Source: Acholeplasma sp. | GTDB taxonomy: Bacteria; Bacillota_I; Bacilli_A; Acholeplasmatales; Acholeplasmataceae | DNA: 45,423 nt | Assembly (NCBI GenBank): GCA_012838065.1 | Contig: DUPY01000011.1 | Span: forward strand, 1-45,423 | Reading direction: 5' to 3' | Shown here: piece after piece, positions 1 to 8,690 of the stretch | How the letters are laid out: every line of letters starts with the position of its first letter | How positions within the stretch are numbered: the stretch's first letter is position 1 | Notes under the pieces: model-generated | What the model was told of the DNA's origin: nothing | Database searches by the model: none | The model's input: only the letters and a program-made list of their open reading frames with translations | Position numbers and translations under genes: made by a program

Positions 1-424
1 AATCACCAATTTCACCGTGTGCCTCTCTTTTTGCTAGGTATTCGTTCACTGTAACAATATGAACACCTTCGCCTTTTAATGCCTGTAAATATGCTGGCAT
101 TACCGATGTTAATGTCTTACCTTCACCGGTTTTCATTTCAGCTATATTACCATTAAAAATTACATATGCACCTAATACTTGAACATAGTAAGGTGTTAGT
201 TTGGTCACTCGTGTTGAAGCTTCTCTTACAACAGCATAAGCTTCAGCTTGAAGTGATTCTAAAGTTTCACCATTTTTAATTCTTTCCTTAAATTCGATTG
301 TTTTTTGTTGTAGTTCAGCGTCTGAAAGTTTTTTCATTTCAGACTCAAGTGCGAACACTTTGTCTGCAACTTTTTTGGCTTCTTTAAGTACTTTTTTACT
401 TGAATCAAACCACTTTTTAAACAT
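1..424 (-). CDS. secA: Protein translocase subunit SecA (N-terminal part)
   Basis: This is the ATPase motor that drives preproteins through SecYEG. Only the first ~141 residues lie in the window; the gene continues past base 1. The translation begins [18 protein letters not shown]. It carries the SecA helicase Walker A segment EMKTGEGKT, followed by [12 protein letters not shown], both hallmarks of the SecA DEAD motor. The start is the ATG complementary to 422-424, preceded by an AAGGGG ribosome binding site. It is transcribed alone after the lemA terminator, from its own promoter at 451-479. What is seen is a partial but intact N-terminus; the family assignment is firm. Confidence 0.95.
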   Translation of the reverse strand, partial: MFKKWFDSSKKVLKEAKKVADKVFALESEMKKLSDAELQQKTIEFKERIKNGETLESLQAEAYAVVREASTRVTKLTPYYVQVLGAYVIFNGNIAEMKTGEGKTLTSVMPAYLQALKGEGVHIVTVNEYLAKREAHGEIGD

Positions 425-443
425 AAAGTATCAACCCCTTCAT

Positions 444-479
444 CTTTACTATTTTACAATAGTAAAGCGCTATTATCAA
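444..479 (-). promoter_or_regulatory. secA promoter overlapped by a 9-bp-arm palindrome
   Basis: On the minus strand TTGATA (474-479) and TAAAAT (451-456) are separated by 17 bp, a good sigma-A promoter for secA. A perfect inverted repeat, CTTTACTAT-N6-ATAGTAAAG (444-467), covers the -10 box. It has no U-run and lies upstream of the coding start, so it looks more like an operator or 5'-end hairpin than a terminator. The binding factor is unknown. Confidence 0.55.
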
Positions 480-520
480 GAAAAACAAAGATGCTCACTT
501 GAATTCACACATTTTTAAAT

Positions 521-543
521 AAAAAAACGCCCGAAGGCGTTTT
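521..543 (-). terminator. Intrinsic terminator after lemA
   Basis: A GC-rich stem ACGCC/GGCGT with a UUCG-type loop is flanked by A and T runs. On the minus strand it is followed by at least seven T residues, giving a canonical rho-independent terminator between lemA and secA. Confidence 0.85.
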
Positions 544-554
544 ATATCATCTTA

Positions 555-1130
555 TTAAAAATCAAATGTTACATCTTGACGCTTAACAGCTTCAGCTTCA
601 AAGAATGCACGTTTTTGGTATTTACCTGTGAAAATTGAGTTTGGGAATACAACGATGAATTGGTTAAATCTTGAAACATTTGCATTGTATACTCTACGAG
701 CTGCTTGAAGGTTTTCTTCAATTTCAATTGTAGCATTTTGAAGCGTTTCAACATTTTTGCTAGCTTTTAAATCTGGATATTGTTCAACAACAACGTTGAT
801 TGCGTTTAAACCACGCGTAATTTGGTCTGCAAATTCTTGTTTAGATTCGATTGAATCTGTATGTTTTGGTTGGCGCATTTGGACAACTTTTTGAAGTGTT
901 TCAGCTTCATGTTTCATATAACCTTTAGCTGCTTGGAAAAGTTTATTCAACATATCAAATCTTTGAGTTAATGCAACATCAATTCCTGATTCTGCTTCAT
1001 CAATTTTGATCATCATGCGTTTAGCTGTATTAACTACACTAATTGCCCAACCAACGAAAATAACGATTAGCGCAACAACAACGACAATTAGAATTGTATA
1101 CCCACTACTTAATAATAAGTTTAATTTCAT
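555..1130 (-). CDS. lemA: LemA family protein
   Basis: This 191-residue membrane-anchored protein belongs to the LemA family. A single N-terminal transmembrane segment (about residues 10-32) is followed by a helical domain. Family-typical motifs include VVNTAKRM, the IDVALTQRFDMLNKL region, LNAINVVVEQYP, and ARRVYNANVSRFNQ near the C-terminus. LemA proteins are cytoplasmic-membrane proteins of unclear biochemical role, often implicated in envelope functions. It follows the DUF3137 gene by 14 bases on the same strand, a pairing common in Firmicutes and Mollicutes. The start ATG has an AAAAGGAGC ribosome binding site. A terminator lies directly downstream. Confidence 0.93.
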   Translation of the reverse strand: MKLNLLLSSGYTILIVVVVALIVIFVGWAISVVNTAKRMMIKIDEAESGIDVALTQRFDMLNKLFQAAKGYMKHEAETLQKVVQMRQPKHTDSIESKQEFADQITRGLNAINVVVEQYPDLKASKNVETLQNATIEIEENLQAARRVYNANVSRFNQFIVVFPNSIFTGKYQKRAFFEAEAVKRQDVTFDF

Positions 1131-1144
1131 TTTACTTGCTCCTT

Positions 1145-2035
1145 TTAGTTTTTAAATTTTTGTCCATCTAATCTGAACTCATTTATAATTGCAGCGATAA
1201 GTTCTATATCGCCATCAAACTTTTTAACAGATGCTTCATTAATTTCACGACCAATTGGAAACTCTAAAGAATTTGAATTATCATTAATCGCGATATAAAG
1301 CTTGTTACCAATAAATGCATAATAGATTGTACCCTTATGCATTTTTTCTAACTCCATGAGTTTTTCAATCATGTATGGCGTTATCAAGTAAAACCCATGT
1401 TTTTCATCAGATGTAAAGATTTTAAACTTTTTATTAAAGTCAATACTTTCTGTTTCAAATTTTTTAAGTCCGTGTGACAAGCTCCATCTAGATTCAACAA
1501 TTTTCAGCGTATCTTTAAACTGTTTTTCATATGTGTAAACATAATATCGACCTTGGAAATATGTTTCATAGGTGACATACGTATTTCCTTTGGAGTCTGT
1601 CCTTACAACGCGTTCTTTAAGCGTACAATCGGCAACTTCAAACTTTACGCCCTTGTATGAACCTGTAATTAAGTCTTCGCCAGAATAGCGATCTGGTTTT
1701 TTAAAGAACGCTGGTGCATTAACTTTATTTATATCTAGTTGGCCACTTGGATTGTAAGTAAAATCAGTAAAGCGTTCGGCTAAGAGTTTATTGACGAGTG
1801 TACTTTTAAATTTGTTTCTAAACGTTTGCCTTTCTTTCCCTGCCTTTGCAAAAAATATAGAGGCAACAACTACGAAAACAATACCCGCTATTAAGAAAAT
1901 TGCCAACTCTAATGCATACAACAAAATAAACATTAATACTGCAATAGCTATGAAAATATAACCTTTAGTATTTTCCTTCTTATACTTCTCATAGAGCGTT
2001 TTTCGCTCGTTTTCTAATGATACAATATCAATCAC
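1145..2035 (-). CDS. DUF3137-like membrane protein next to LemA
   Basis: This 296-residue protein has two closely spaced transmembrane segments (about residues 26-45 and 47-65). A soluble domain follows, with GSYKGVKFEVADCTLKE and a GRYYVYTYEK-type beta-rich stretch. The layout and the location beside lemA match the DUF3137 family, whose function is not established. Translation starts at a GTG (2033-2035) with AAAGG about 10 bases upstream; no ATG in frame fits better. It lies 24 bases after metK on the same strand and may be co-transcribed with metK and lemA. The assignment rests on topology and neighbourhood, so it is moderate. Confidence 0.7.
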   Translation of the reverse strand: MIDIVSLENERKTLYEKYKKENTKGYIFIAIAVLMFILLYALELAIFLIAGIVFVVVASIFFAKAGKERQTFRNKFKSTLVNKLLAERFTDFTYNPSGQLDINKVNAPAFFKKPDRYSGEDLITGSYKGVKFEVADCTLKERVVRTDSKGNTYVTYETYFQGRYYVYTYEKQFKDTLKIVESRWSLSHGLKKFETESIDFNKKFKIFTSDEKHGFYLITPYMIEKLMELEKMHKGTIYYAFIGNKLYIAINDNSNSLEFPIGREINEASVKKFDGDIELIAAIINEFRLDGQKFKN

Positions 2036-2059
2036 AGCATCACAACCTTTTGTCCTATT

Positions 2060-3211
2060 TTACATCAAAGACTTAAATAAATCAATTTTATTTGTATTTT
2101 CCCATGTGAAACCTTCATTCTCTTTGCCAAAGTGTCCATAGGCTGAGGTTTTGCTATAAACAGGTTTCAATAAGTCTAAATATGTTATGATACCATTTGG
2201 TGATAAATCAAAGTTGTTTTTGATTGTTTCTAGAATTAACGTTTTGTCTACTTTTTCCGTATTGAATGTGTCTAAATATATACTTACTGGTCTAGCTACA
2301 CCAATGGCATAAGCCAATTGAATTTCACATTTATCAGCAATACCACTTGCAACAATATTTTTCGCTAAATAGCGCGCCATATAGGCTGCGCTTCTATCAA
2401 CTTTTGAAGCGTCCTTTCCAGAAAATGCCCCACCACCATGGCGTGCATAACCACCGTATGTATCTACGATAATCTTTCTTCCTGTTAATCCGCTATCCCC
2501 TTCTGGACCACCAATAACAAATCTTCCTGTTGGGTTGATGTAATACTTTGTCGTTTCACTTAATAGATTTGGATCAATAACAACGTTAAAAATGTGTTCT
2601 TTCACTTCTTTTTTTAATGTCTCTAAATCCTTTGTATCCGCATGTTGTGTTGATAATACGACAGAATCGATACCAACAACTTTATGGTTTTCATCATAAA
2701 TAACCGTAACTTGAGTTTTCCCGTCTGGTCCTAAATCTTTAATAATACTATTTTTTCTCACATACGCTAATCTTTGCGCGAGTTTATGTGCTAAATCAAT
2801 TGCAAGTGGCATTTTAGAATCCGTTTCATTTGATGCATAACCAAACATGATGCCTTGATCACCGGCACCTTGTTCTTTATTTTCAGTACTATCAACACCA
2901 AGTGCAATGTCACTTGATTGTTGATTGATCTGGATTTCTACTCTAAATGTGTCGTATGAAAAATTTGAGTTTGGATTCGTGTATCCAATATTCTTTACAA
3001 CATCACGTGCAACTTGCTCATAATCAACTTTAGCTGTCGTTGTTACTTCACCAAATAGTAAAACAAAGTTGCTTTTTACTGCTGTTTCTAAGGCAACGCG
3101 TGCTTTAGGATCTTGTGCCAAAATTGCGTCTAATATTCCATCAGAAATTGCATCACTAACTTTATCTGGATGCCCTTCAGTTACTGATTCACTTGTAAAT
3201 AAATATTTCAT
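2060..3211 (-). CDS. metK: S-adenosylmethionine synthetase
   Basis: The enzyme makes S-adenosylmethionine from methionine and ATP. At 383 residues it has the normal family length. Signature segments are all present: the ATP-binding [12 protein letters not shown] at the N-terminus, [24 protein letters not shown] and the GGGAFSGKD loop. The start ATG follows an AGAGGG ribosome binding site. The gene is preceded by a SAM-I riboswitch and terminator, so it should be shut off when SAM is plentiful. It may be co-transcribed with the DUF3137 and lemA genes downstream, since no terminator is seen between them. Confidence 0.98.
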   Translation of the reverse strand: MKYLFTSESVTEGHPDKVSDAISDGILDAILAQDPKARVALETAVKSNFVLLFGEVTTTAKVDYEQVARDVVKNIGYTNPNSNFSYDTFRVEIQINQQSSDIALGVDSTENKEQGAGDQGIMFGYASNETDSKMPLAIDLAHKLAQRLAYVRKNSIIKDLGPDGKTQVTVIYDENHKVVGIDSVVLSTQHADTKDLETLKKEVKEHIFNVVIDPNLLSETTKYYINPTGRFVIGGPEGDSGLTGRKIIVDTYGGYARHGGGAFSGKDASKVDRSAAYMARYLAKNIVASGIADKCEIQLAYAIGVARPVSIYLDTFNTEKVDKTLILETIKNNFDLSPNGIITYLDLLKPVYSKTSAYGHFGKENEGFTWENTNKIDLFKSLM

Positions 3212-3229
3212 TATATATACCCTCTTTCT

Positions 3230-3259
3230 AAAAAAAACGTCTTCTCAAGGAAGACGTTT
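3230..3259 (-). terminator. Riboswitch-controlled terminator upstream of metK
   Basis: On the minus strand AACGTCTTC, a short loop and GAAGACGTT are followed by a run of eight T residues. This is the expression platform of the metK SAM-I riboswitch. It lies between the aptamer and the metK ribosome binding site. Confidence 0.88.
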
Positions 3260-3268
3260 ATCACATAA

Positions 3269-3358
3269 CTTATTGATAGGTTGCCCCCTAGTGAAAGCAC
3301 CTAATTTAATAGGTTGCTGCTACTTCAACGGTCACGTTCCTCCATAGCTCTGAATAAG
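3269..3358 (-). promoter_or_regulatory. SAM-I (S-box) riboswitch
   Basis: The minus strand shows the S-box aptamer architecture. Closing helix P1 is CTTATT/AATAAG. Next come CAGAG and TGGAGGAA, the GACC...TTGAAGTAGCAGCAACC core (the S-box GAAGC..CAGCAACC element) and AGGTGCTTTCAC. It precedes metK, the classical target. Binding of SAM should favour the adjacent terminator. Some bases of the core deviate from the commonest consensus, so a covariance-model search would be the formal test. Confidence 0.88.
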
Positions 3359-3381
3359 ATTCTATTTACATTTGCTAATAT

Positions 3382-3410
3382 ATATTAACTTAAATGACTT
3401 TAAATGTCAA
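3382..3410 (-). promoter_or_regulatory. metK promoter
   Basis: TTGACA (3405-3410) and TAATAT (3382-3387) on the minus strand are separated by exactly 17 bp. Transcription would start just before the SAM-I aptamer. The -35 box nearly touches the stop codon of the upstream gene. Confidence 0.8.
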
Positions 3411-3416
3411 TGCTAA

Positions 3417-4742
3417 TTATTTCATTTCAAAGTTATTATAAATTTCTTCAAACTCATCTTCAAACTTAATGAAACGTTCTTTAAGTTCATAATGGAAAAA
3501 ACGCGATAAATTTGCTTCTAATTGTTTAATAGCGTTTGAGTGTGAAAGCGGACGTTTATATGAAAATGCACTTCTAAGTGTTACATACACATCCGATAGT
3601 AAAATAATTTGCTCTTGAATATTGTTTTGAGTTTTCTTAAATTCGTTAATAAACTCTTCATCAATATTATTCTCGATGTGTGCACGAACAATCGACTCAC
3701 ATTTTTGAGATAACTCAATACGTTTAACAATGTATGCGCCTAATGCTGTCCGTTGTTTTAAATTATCGTATGCTTTATCATCAAAGTTTTGGGCATCTAT
3801 GGTCATTGATCGAACTTCTTCATATTTTAAATGAACCATCGAAAACTCATTTAAGTTTGCCTTCTTTTCTTCACTCAATCCATAGTAATCTGCAAGTTTC
3901 ATTGCGATTTTTTGAACTAAAAGTGCATGTTTTTTATTTACTAAAACAACTGAGTTTGTAAATACTGCGTTAAATAAATCACCGACAATATGTACAAAAT
4001 CCGCTTGTACAGCGCGACGTTTTACAAGTTCTTTCTTTCGTTCTTCTTGCATGTATTGCCCGATTGAAACAATACTGTAAACAACAAAGTAAAACAATAT
4101 AAAGAATAAGGTTCGTAAGATAAGATCACTAAACTCCGGCATTTTAATAAATTCATTTAAAAACTCAACCATCGTCTTGCCTTCAGCTAGTGCTGCTAAA
4201 TTATAAGTCACAATGAAGTGAATAATGGTAATTAAAACTAAAATAAACTGAAATGCTGTTGATAAGAGCCGTTTATCTTGATAAAGTGATATCACAACAA
4301 CCGCATAGTAAATTAATATATACGATACAGTTTCAAACATTTGTGAGCCTTTAGTATATAATCTAAAATAAATTAAAAACGAAGAGAAAAATATATAAAA
4401 CGCTGCTACATATGCAGCAAGCATTTGTTTCGTTCGATCGTTATGGTCAATGTTAATAAGCGTCTTTAATACCTTATTGATCATATAAGTTATTGGAACG
4501 CTTAGAAACGTAATAATCCAATCGGACGTTGTCGGACTTCCAATTAATGAAAGTATAAGTAAAAGGGCTGAATAGGCTAAGTTTGATACAAAAATGATGT
4601 TTTTAATAACAACATTTCGTCTTCTTAATACTTCAATATCATTTGTAATATCAATGCCTTGTTCAAAGCCAAAAAATTTGGCAAACAATTGTTCACCAAA
4701 ATTCTTAAGAGATTTAATTGGATTTTTTTTAAAAATCCCCAT
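3417..4742 (-). CDS. Polytopic membrane protein with degenerate HD-GYP-like domain
   Basis: This 441-residue protein has about six transmembrane segments in residues 45-235. A cytosolic helical domain follows that aligns by eye with HD-GYP phosphodiesterases. It has KKHALLVQKIAMKLADYYGL (start of the HD helix), then MVHLKY where the HD dyad is expected. Near the end come LLSDVYVTLRSAFSYKRPLSH and a FHYELKERFI tail, as in HD-GYP C-termini. The second HD residue is Leu, the HHE becomes AHIE and no GYP loop is visible, so catalysis on c-di-GMP is doubtful. It may act as a membrane sensor or scaffold. The ATG follows an AGAGGA ribosome binding site. The pgpA-like gene lies 18 bases upstream on the same strand. 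Confidence 0.6.
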   Translation of the reverse strand: MGIFKKNPIKSLKNFGEQLFAKFFGFEQGIDITNDIEVLRRRNVVIKNIIFVSNLAYSALLLILSLIGSPTTSDWIITFLSVPITYMINKVLKTLINIDHNDRTKQMLAAYVAAFYIFFSSFLIYFRLYTKGSQMFETVSYILIYYAVVVISLYQDKRLLSTAFQFILVLITIIHFIVTYNLAALAEGKTMVEFLNEFIKMPEFSDLILRTLFFILFYFVVYSIVSIGQYMQEERKKELVKRRAVQADFVHIVGDLFNAVFTNSVVLVNKKHALLVQKIAMKLADYYGLSEEKKANLNEFSMVHLKYEEVRSMTIDAQNFDDKAYDNLKQRTALGAYIVKRIELSQKCESIVRAHIENNIDEEFINEFKKTQNNIQEQIILLSDVYVTLRSAFSYKRPLSHSNAIKQLEANLSRFFHYELKERFIKFEDEFEEIYNNFEMK

Positions 4743-4760
4743 AAAAATCCTCTTTACGTT

Positions 4761-5339
4761 TTAATCTAAATTATCTAAATCAAAAATGGATATTTTTTTA
4801 ATCGCGTCATTTTCATGCGCATATTCTTCGTTCATTACTTGTGCAACACGTGTCGATGCTGCAGCAGCAATTGCACCAACGATGTCATCTAAAAATGTAT
4901 GGCAAATTCCAGGTTCTTTTCCGGCATCGTTTAATCTTTGTACGATACCGTGTTTGTTAACATCGATATCACCAAAGTTTGTTAAACCGATTGTACCATA
5001 AATACCCGCAACATCTAGTCCCATCGTTTCATCAATACCAAATAATCCTAAGTCTTCAAAAATGATATCTTGAATTGGTCCTTGGAACATACCTTCTTCA
5101 GCAAGGCGGTCAATTTCAGCAGCAAGTTGAATATGATGGAATACATCTCTAAGTGATAAAATCTTTTCTACAGACTCATAACATACTTGACGTGAAATAT
5201 TTTGAGTATAGCGACTTTGTTGTTTATACGTAATTTCAGCGATTGCATCAACAGCAACACCACGTTTTAACAACGTTTTTTTATTCATATCTAGCATTTC
5301 TTCTCTCGTAAATACTAATCTTTTTTTACCTTTTTCCAT
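4761..5339 (-). CDS. Phosphatidylglycerophosphatase A-like protein (YpjQ type)
   Basis: This 192-residue protein matches the PgpA/YpjQ family. It has KRGVAVDAIAEITYKQQ near residue 25, the conserved GIDETMGLDVAGIYGTIG and NFGDIDVNKHG segments, and the acidic HTFLDDIVGAIAAAA signature. PgpA removes phosphate from phosphatidylglycerophosphate to make phosphatidylglycerol. The YpjQ branch is soluble-looking and its exact substrate is less certain. There are no transmembrane segments. The start ATG has an AAGGAG ribosome binding site, and the gene lies 9 bases after fmt. Phospholipid head-group metabolism is plausible, but the reaction is inferred from the family. Confidence 0.8.
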   Translation of the reverse strand: MEKGKKRLVFTREEMLDMNKKTLLKRGVAVDAIAEITYKQQSRYTQNISRQVCYESVEKILSLRDVFHHIQLAAEIDRLAEEGMFQGPIQDIIFEDLGLFGIDETMGLDVAGIYGTIGLTNFGDIDVNKHGIVQRLNDAGKEPGICHTFLDDIVGAIAAAASTRVAQVMNEEYAHENDAIKKISIFDLDNLD

Positions 5340-5348
5340 TTTATCTCC

Positions 5349-6263
5349 TTATTTTACAACGTCACCATTGGCAAAAACTGTTTGTCCATTTAAAAATGAA
5401 CGTACATCCATTTTCTTTTTACCTGGGAGTTGAAGTTCAAGTATTTTTATTGAACCATCCAATGTCTCAATATGCATTTCTGTTTTAGATAAGTGAACTT
5501 TTCCTGGTTGGTTTGTCTTTATTATATCACTTTTTTTCGCATCGTATACTTTAATCGTTAAATCCTTAAAATTAATACTCGCACCAACGTTTGGGGATAA
5601 TCCACGAATTTTTCCTAACACATACTTCGTATCTACATTGAAATTCAAAAATTCTTCCTCACGCTTGATGTTATATGCAAATGTTACTTCATTTTCATTT
5701 TGTGGTGTTCCTTTTGGTTTTCCTTGCTTGAATTCATCTAAAACTTCGAGTAATAAATCTTTCCCACACAAACTTAGTTTTTTTGTAAGTGTTTCATAAT
5801 TATCAGCTTCTGTTATCTCAACTTTTCCTTGCTTAATAATATCTCCACTATCCATTTTATAAGCCATATACATGATGGTAATACCCGTTTCTTTTTGTGC
5901 ATCAAATAATGCATACTGAATTGGTGCTCCACCACGATATTTTGGAAGTAGTGAACCATGAACGTTTAAAGCAGTTATTCTATCAAGCAATGGTTTTGGT
6001 AACATCTGACCATAAGCAGCTGTAACAATTAAATCTGCAGATAAATCAAGTAAAGTCTGATACTCTTCCTTTAGTTTCGTTGGTTGAAAAATGGGAATAT
6101 TTAAAGTTTTCGCAAGTATCTTAACAGGTGATTCTTCAAGTATTTGTTTTCTTCCAACCCGTTTATCTGGTTGTGTTACAACCATAAGAACTTCATGTTT
6201 TTTAGCTAGTGCTTCTAAAATAGGAACTGCAAAGTTCGGTGTACCCATAAATATAATTTTCAT
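5349..6263 (-). CDS. fmt: Methionyl-tRNA formyltransferase
   Basis: The enzyme formylates initiator Met-tRNA using 10-formyltetrahydrofolate. The 304-residue chain is near the usual ~310. It contains the N-terminal IIFMGTPNFAVPILEAL, the VVTQPDKRVGRK region and the catalytic LNVHGSLLPKYRGGAPIQ loop. The hallmark Asn-His-Ser/Asp formyltransferase residues are recognisable, including ITIMYMAYKMDSGDI. The C-terminal tRNA-binding OB-like domain follows. An AGGAGG ribosome binding site precedes the ATG. It follows priA closely (8 bases), the usual priA-fmt order in Firmicutes. Confidence 0.97.
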   Translation of the reverse strand: MKIIFMGTPNFAVPILEALAKKHEVLMVVTQPDKRVGRKQILEESPVKILAKTLNIPIFQPTKLKEEYQTLLDLSADLIVTAAYGQMLPKPLLDRITALNVHGSLLPKYRGGAPIQYALFDAQKETGITIMYMAYKMDSGDIIKQGKVEITEADNYETLTKKLSLCGKDLLLEVLDEFKQGKPKGTPQNENEVTFAYNIKREEEFLNFNVDTKYVLGKIRGLSPNVGASINFKDLTIKVYDAKKSDIIKTNQPGKVHLSKTEMHIETLDGSIKILELQLPGKKKMDVRSFLNGQTVFANGDVVK

Positions 6264-6271
6264 AAGTCCTC

Positions 6272-8581
6272 CTAATTGACTTCAAGTAGTGGATGAAAAT
6301 CAATGTTTACTTCCGCATCTTTTAAGTCATCTATTGAATTAAATATTTGTTGATAGTTCATTTTGTTATCTTTTAGTGTTAATACAAATCGATATTGGTT
6401 TTTAAACATTTTTAAATAGGGTTCGTTTGGTCCTAACACTTGATTTATATATGTTTTAAGTCGCTTCTTAAGTGCAAAAGCAATTTGATATGTTTTTAAA
6501 TACTTTTCACCAGATACGACAATGTAATGGAATTTCCCAAACGGTTCATATTCTGCTAATCTACGATCACTTAATGCCCGATGATAAAACGCTTGGTATC
6601 CCTTTTCTAAGTGCGTAATACTATAATGCGACGTATCGTAAGCTTGAATAATCGCTTCCCCTTTTTTAGACCGGCCAGAGCGACCTAATAATTGTGTAAA
6701 TAATGTATATGCTTCTTCACTTGCTTTAAATGTTGGAACTTTAAAAGACATATCAGCCATAAGAATTGCAGCAAGTGTTACTTTTGGAAAGTCAAAACCT
6801 TTGGCAATCATTTGTGTCCCAAGTAATATATCGGCTTCATAGTTGTAAAAACTTTGCCATAATTTTTCTTCACTGCCTTTTTTTGTTAACGTATCACGAT
6901 CCATTCGTAATACCCTCGCTTGAGGAAAATGTTTTTTTAATTGATCTTCAACATATTCAATACCAATACCTACGGGTTTAATTGCGTGTGAACCACAAGT
7001 TTCGCATAGTTGAACGTATGCACTTTTATAGTTACAATAACGACATTTTAACATGTTGTCTTTCTTAGAATATACGAGTGGAACTTGACAAGTTTCACAT
7101 ATTGGAACGCTTGAACATTGGCGACACATGACAAATGGAGCATATCCTTTTCTGTTAAATAGCAACAATATTTGTTCTTTTTTATGTAGTCGATCAAGCA
7201 TTTTTTCTTTTAATTCATTTGAAAAAATCGTGGTGTTTCCATTAACGAGTTCTTTACGCATGTCAACAACACTTAGTTGTGGTAGTGGCATGCTTGTTGC
7301 ACGCTCATTCATTTCTATGAGTGTGTATTTTTCATTTAGTGCTTGATACATTTGCTCTATACTTGGTGTTGCAGTGCCTAGTATTAGTGGTACATTGTAT
7401 AATTCGCTTTTGAATTTTAAAATGTCTATTGCTTGGTATTCAACACCTTCTGTTTGAATATACGATGTATCGTGTGCCTCATCGGCAATGATTAATCCCA
7501 AATCTGTAATGTTTAAAAAAACTGATTTACGTGTCCCAATAACAATTCGTGCTTTTTGATCTTCAACGAGCTTGTATTGTTCAAATCGTTCTTGATTACT
7601 TAAAGCACTGTGATAAATTGCTGTTGTTTCATTAAATCGACTTTGAACTGCTTGTAGCATGGGTCCGACTAAAGTGATTTCTGGTACTAATAATAACACC
7701 CGTTTATTCATCTTTAATATTTCATCAATGATTTGTAAATAAACTTCGGTTTTGCCAGAACCTGTAACACCTTTTAACAAGAATGTTTGATTGGTGTTTA
7801 GTGATTTAGATATGACTTCAACTGCATGTTTTTGCTCAGGCGTTAAAACATGCGTTTTATCGTAAAAGTCAAAATAATGACTTACGCCTTTCATATAGTT
7901 TTTTTCAATTCGTAATAACACACCATTTTTTTCTAATGTATTAATTCGTGATGGACCAAACATTTTCGTTAATTCATCGCGAAATATTGCAGAATCATCT
8001 TTAAATAAATCGATGATTTCCTCATACTTATGTATGTTCTTATATTTTGAATCTTTGTTTAAAATATAAGCTGCTTTTTGAAGTGTTGATGCACGTTTTC
8101 TATATGTTTTCTTAAGTTCTATATCTTTATTTTTTAAAGCTTCTTTTACTTCTTTTTGATAATTTAACAATTTTTTATTAACAATAATTTCGTTGTTTTC
8201 AACAAGGTTTTTTAATTCATCGGATAAATTATCTATGTTTAATACTTTTAAAACTTTCGTATATGAGACAAATAATTCTTTTGGAATAACCGTATGCATA
8301 ATCTGGGCATATGGTTTTTTATTTGTTTCTAAGAGCAAATCAATGATTGTAAAAGTTTCTTCTTTAATTGTTGGTTCTATATCGAGGCAATCAATAATTT
8401 CTTTTGTTGCAAAAACTGATGTCTCTAATACTTCAACAACATAAGCAAGACGCGTTTGCGCGCCAAAAGGAACGATTACACGCATCCCTTTTTCTATATG
8501 ATTTAAATGTTCGGGCACAAAATAATCGTATGTTTGATCTACGGCCTCATGTTGTATGTCGGTTATTACTCTAACAATCAT
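6272..8581 (-). CDS. priA: Primosomal protein N' (replication restart helicase)
   Basis: PriA recognises stalled forks and reloads the replicative helicase. The protein has an N-terminal DNA-binding domain, helicase Walker A GVTGSGKTEVY, Walker B DEAH and the ILLGTQMIAKGFDFP motif. A zinc-binding insert has paired cysteines (CRQC, CETC, CRYC, CETC). ATG 8581 (MIVRVITD) is preferred over the ATG at 8590. The AAAGGA ribosome binding site abuts the 8590 ATG but is properly spaced for 8581. That start gives 769 residues, typical of the family. The promoter lies at 8609-8637, and fmt and the pgpA-like gene follow. Confidence 0.96.
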   Translation of the reverse strand: MIVRVITDIQHEAVDQTYDYFVPEHLNHIEKGMRVIVPFGAQTRLAYVVEVLETSVFATKEIIDCLDIEPTIKEETFTIIDLLLETNKKPYAQIMHTVIPKELFVSYTKVLKVLNIDNLSDELKNLVENNEIIVNKKLLNYQKEVKEALKNKDIELKKTYRKRASTLQKAAYILNKDSKYKNIHKYEEIIDLFKDDSAIFRDELTKMFGPSRINTLEKNGVLLRIEKNYMKGVSHYFDFYDKTHVLTPEQKHAVEVISKSLNTNQTFLLKGVTGSGKTEVYLQIIDEILKMNKRVLLLVPEITLVGPMLQAVQSRFNETTAIYHSALSNQERFEQYKLVEDQKARIVIGTRKSVFLNITDLGLIIADEAHDTSYIQTEGVEYQAIDILKFKSELYNVPLILGTATPSIEQMYQALNEKYTLIEMNERATSMPLPQLSVVDMRKELVNGNTTIFSNELKEKMLDRLHKKEQILLLFNRKGYAPFVMCRQCSSVPICETCQVPLVYSKKDNMLKCRYCNYKSAYVQLCETCGSHAIKPVGIGIEYVEDQLKKHFPQARVLRMDRDTLTKKGSEEKLWQSFYNYEADILLGTQMIAKGFDFPKVTLAAILMADMSFKVPTFKASEEAYTLFTQLLGRSGRSKKGEAIIQAYDTSHYSITHLEKGYQAFYHRALSDRRLAEYEPFGKFHYIVVSGEKYLKTYQIAFALKKRLKTYINQVLGPNEPYLKMFKNQYRFVLTLKDNKMNYQQIFNSIDDLKDAEVNIDFHPLLEVN

Positions 8582-8608
8582 TATATTCATCCTTTATCAT
8601 TCAAAAAC

Positions 8609-8637
8609 ATTTTATCATTAATTCTAATGATAAACAA
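8609..8637 (-). promoter_or_regulatory. priA promoter with embedded palindrome
   Basis: TTGTTT (8632-8637) and TAAAAT (8609-8614) are spaced by 17 bp on the minus strand. A perfect inverted repeat TTTATCATTA-N4-TAATGATAAA (8611-8634) fills the spacer and overlaps both boxes. It could be an operator or a chance AT-rich palindrome. Confidence 0.5.
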
Positions 8638-8650
8638 TTTACTTAATTGT

Positions 8651-8684
8651 AAAAAACTCTCACAACGAAGTCATGAGAGTTTTC
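8651..8684 (-). terminator. Terminator of the rimP-nusA-infB-rbfA operon
   Basis: On the minus strand AAACTCTCA, a nine-base loop and TGAGAGTTT (with one extra base) run into a T6 tract. The hairpin lies 7 bases after the rbfA stop and closes the operon before priA. Confidence 0.85.
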
Positions 8685-8690
8685 ATAAAA

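Noticed and set aside
3069-3347. Plus-strand open frame across the metK start and riboswitch.
   Set aside because: It is an antisense shadow of metK and the S-box aptamer, with no ribosome binding site and no recognisable protein motif.
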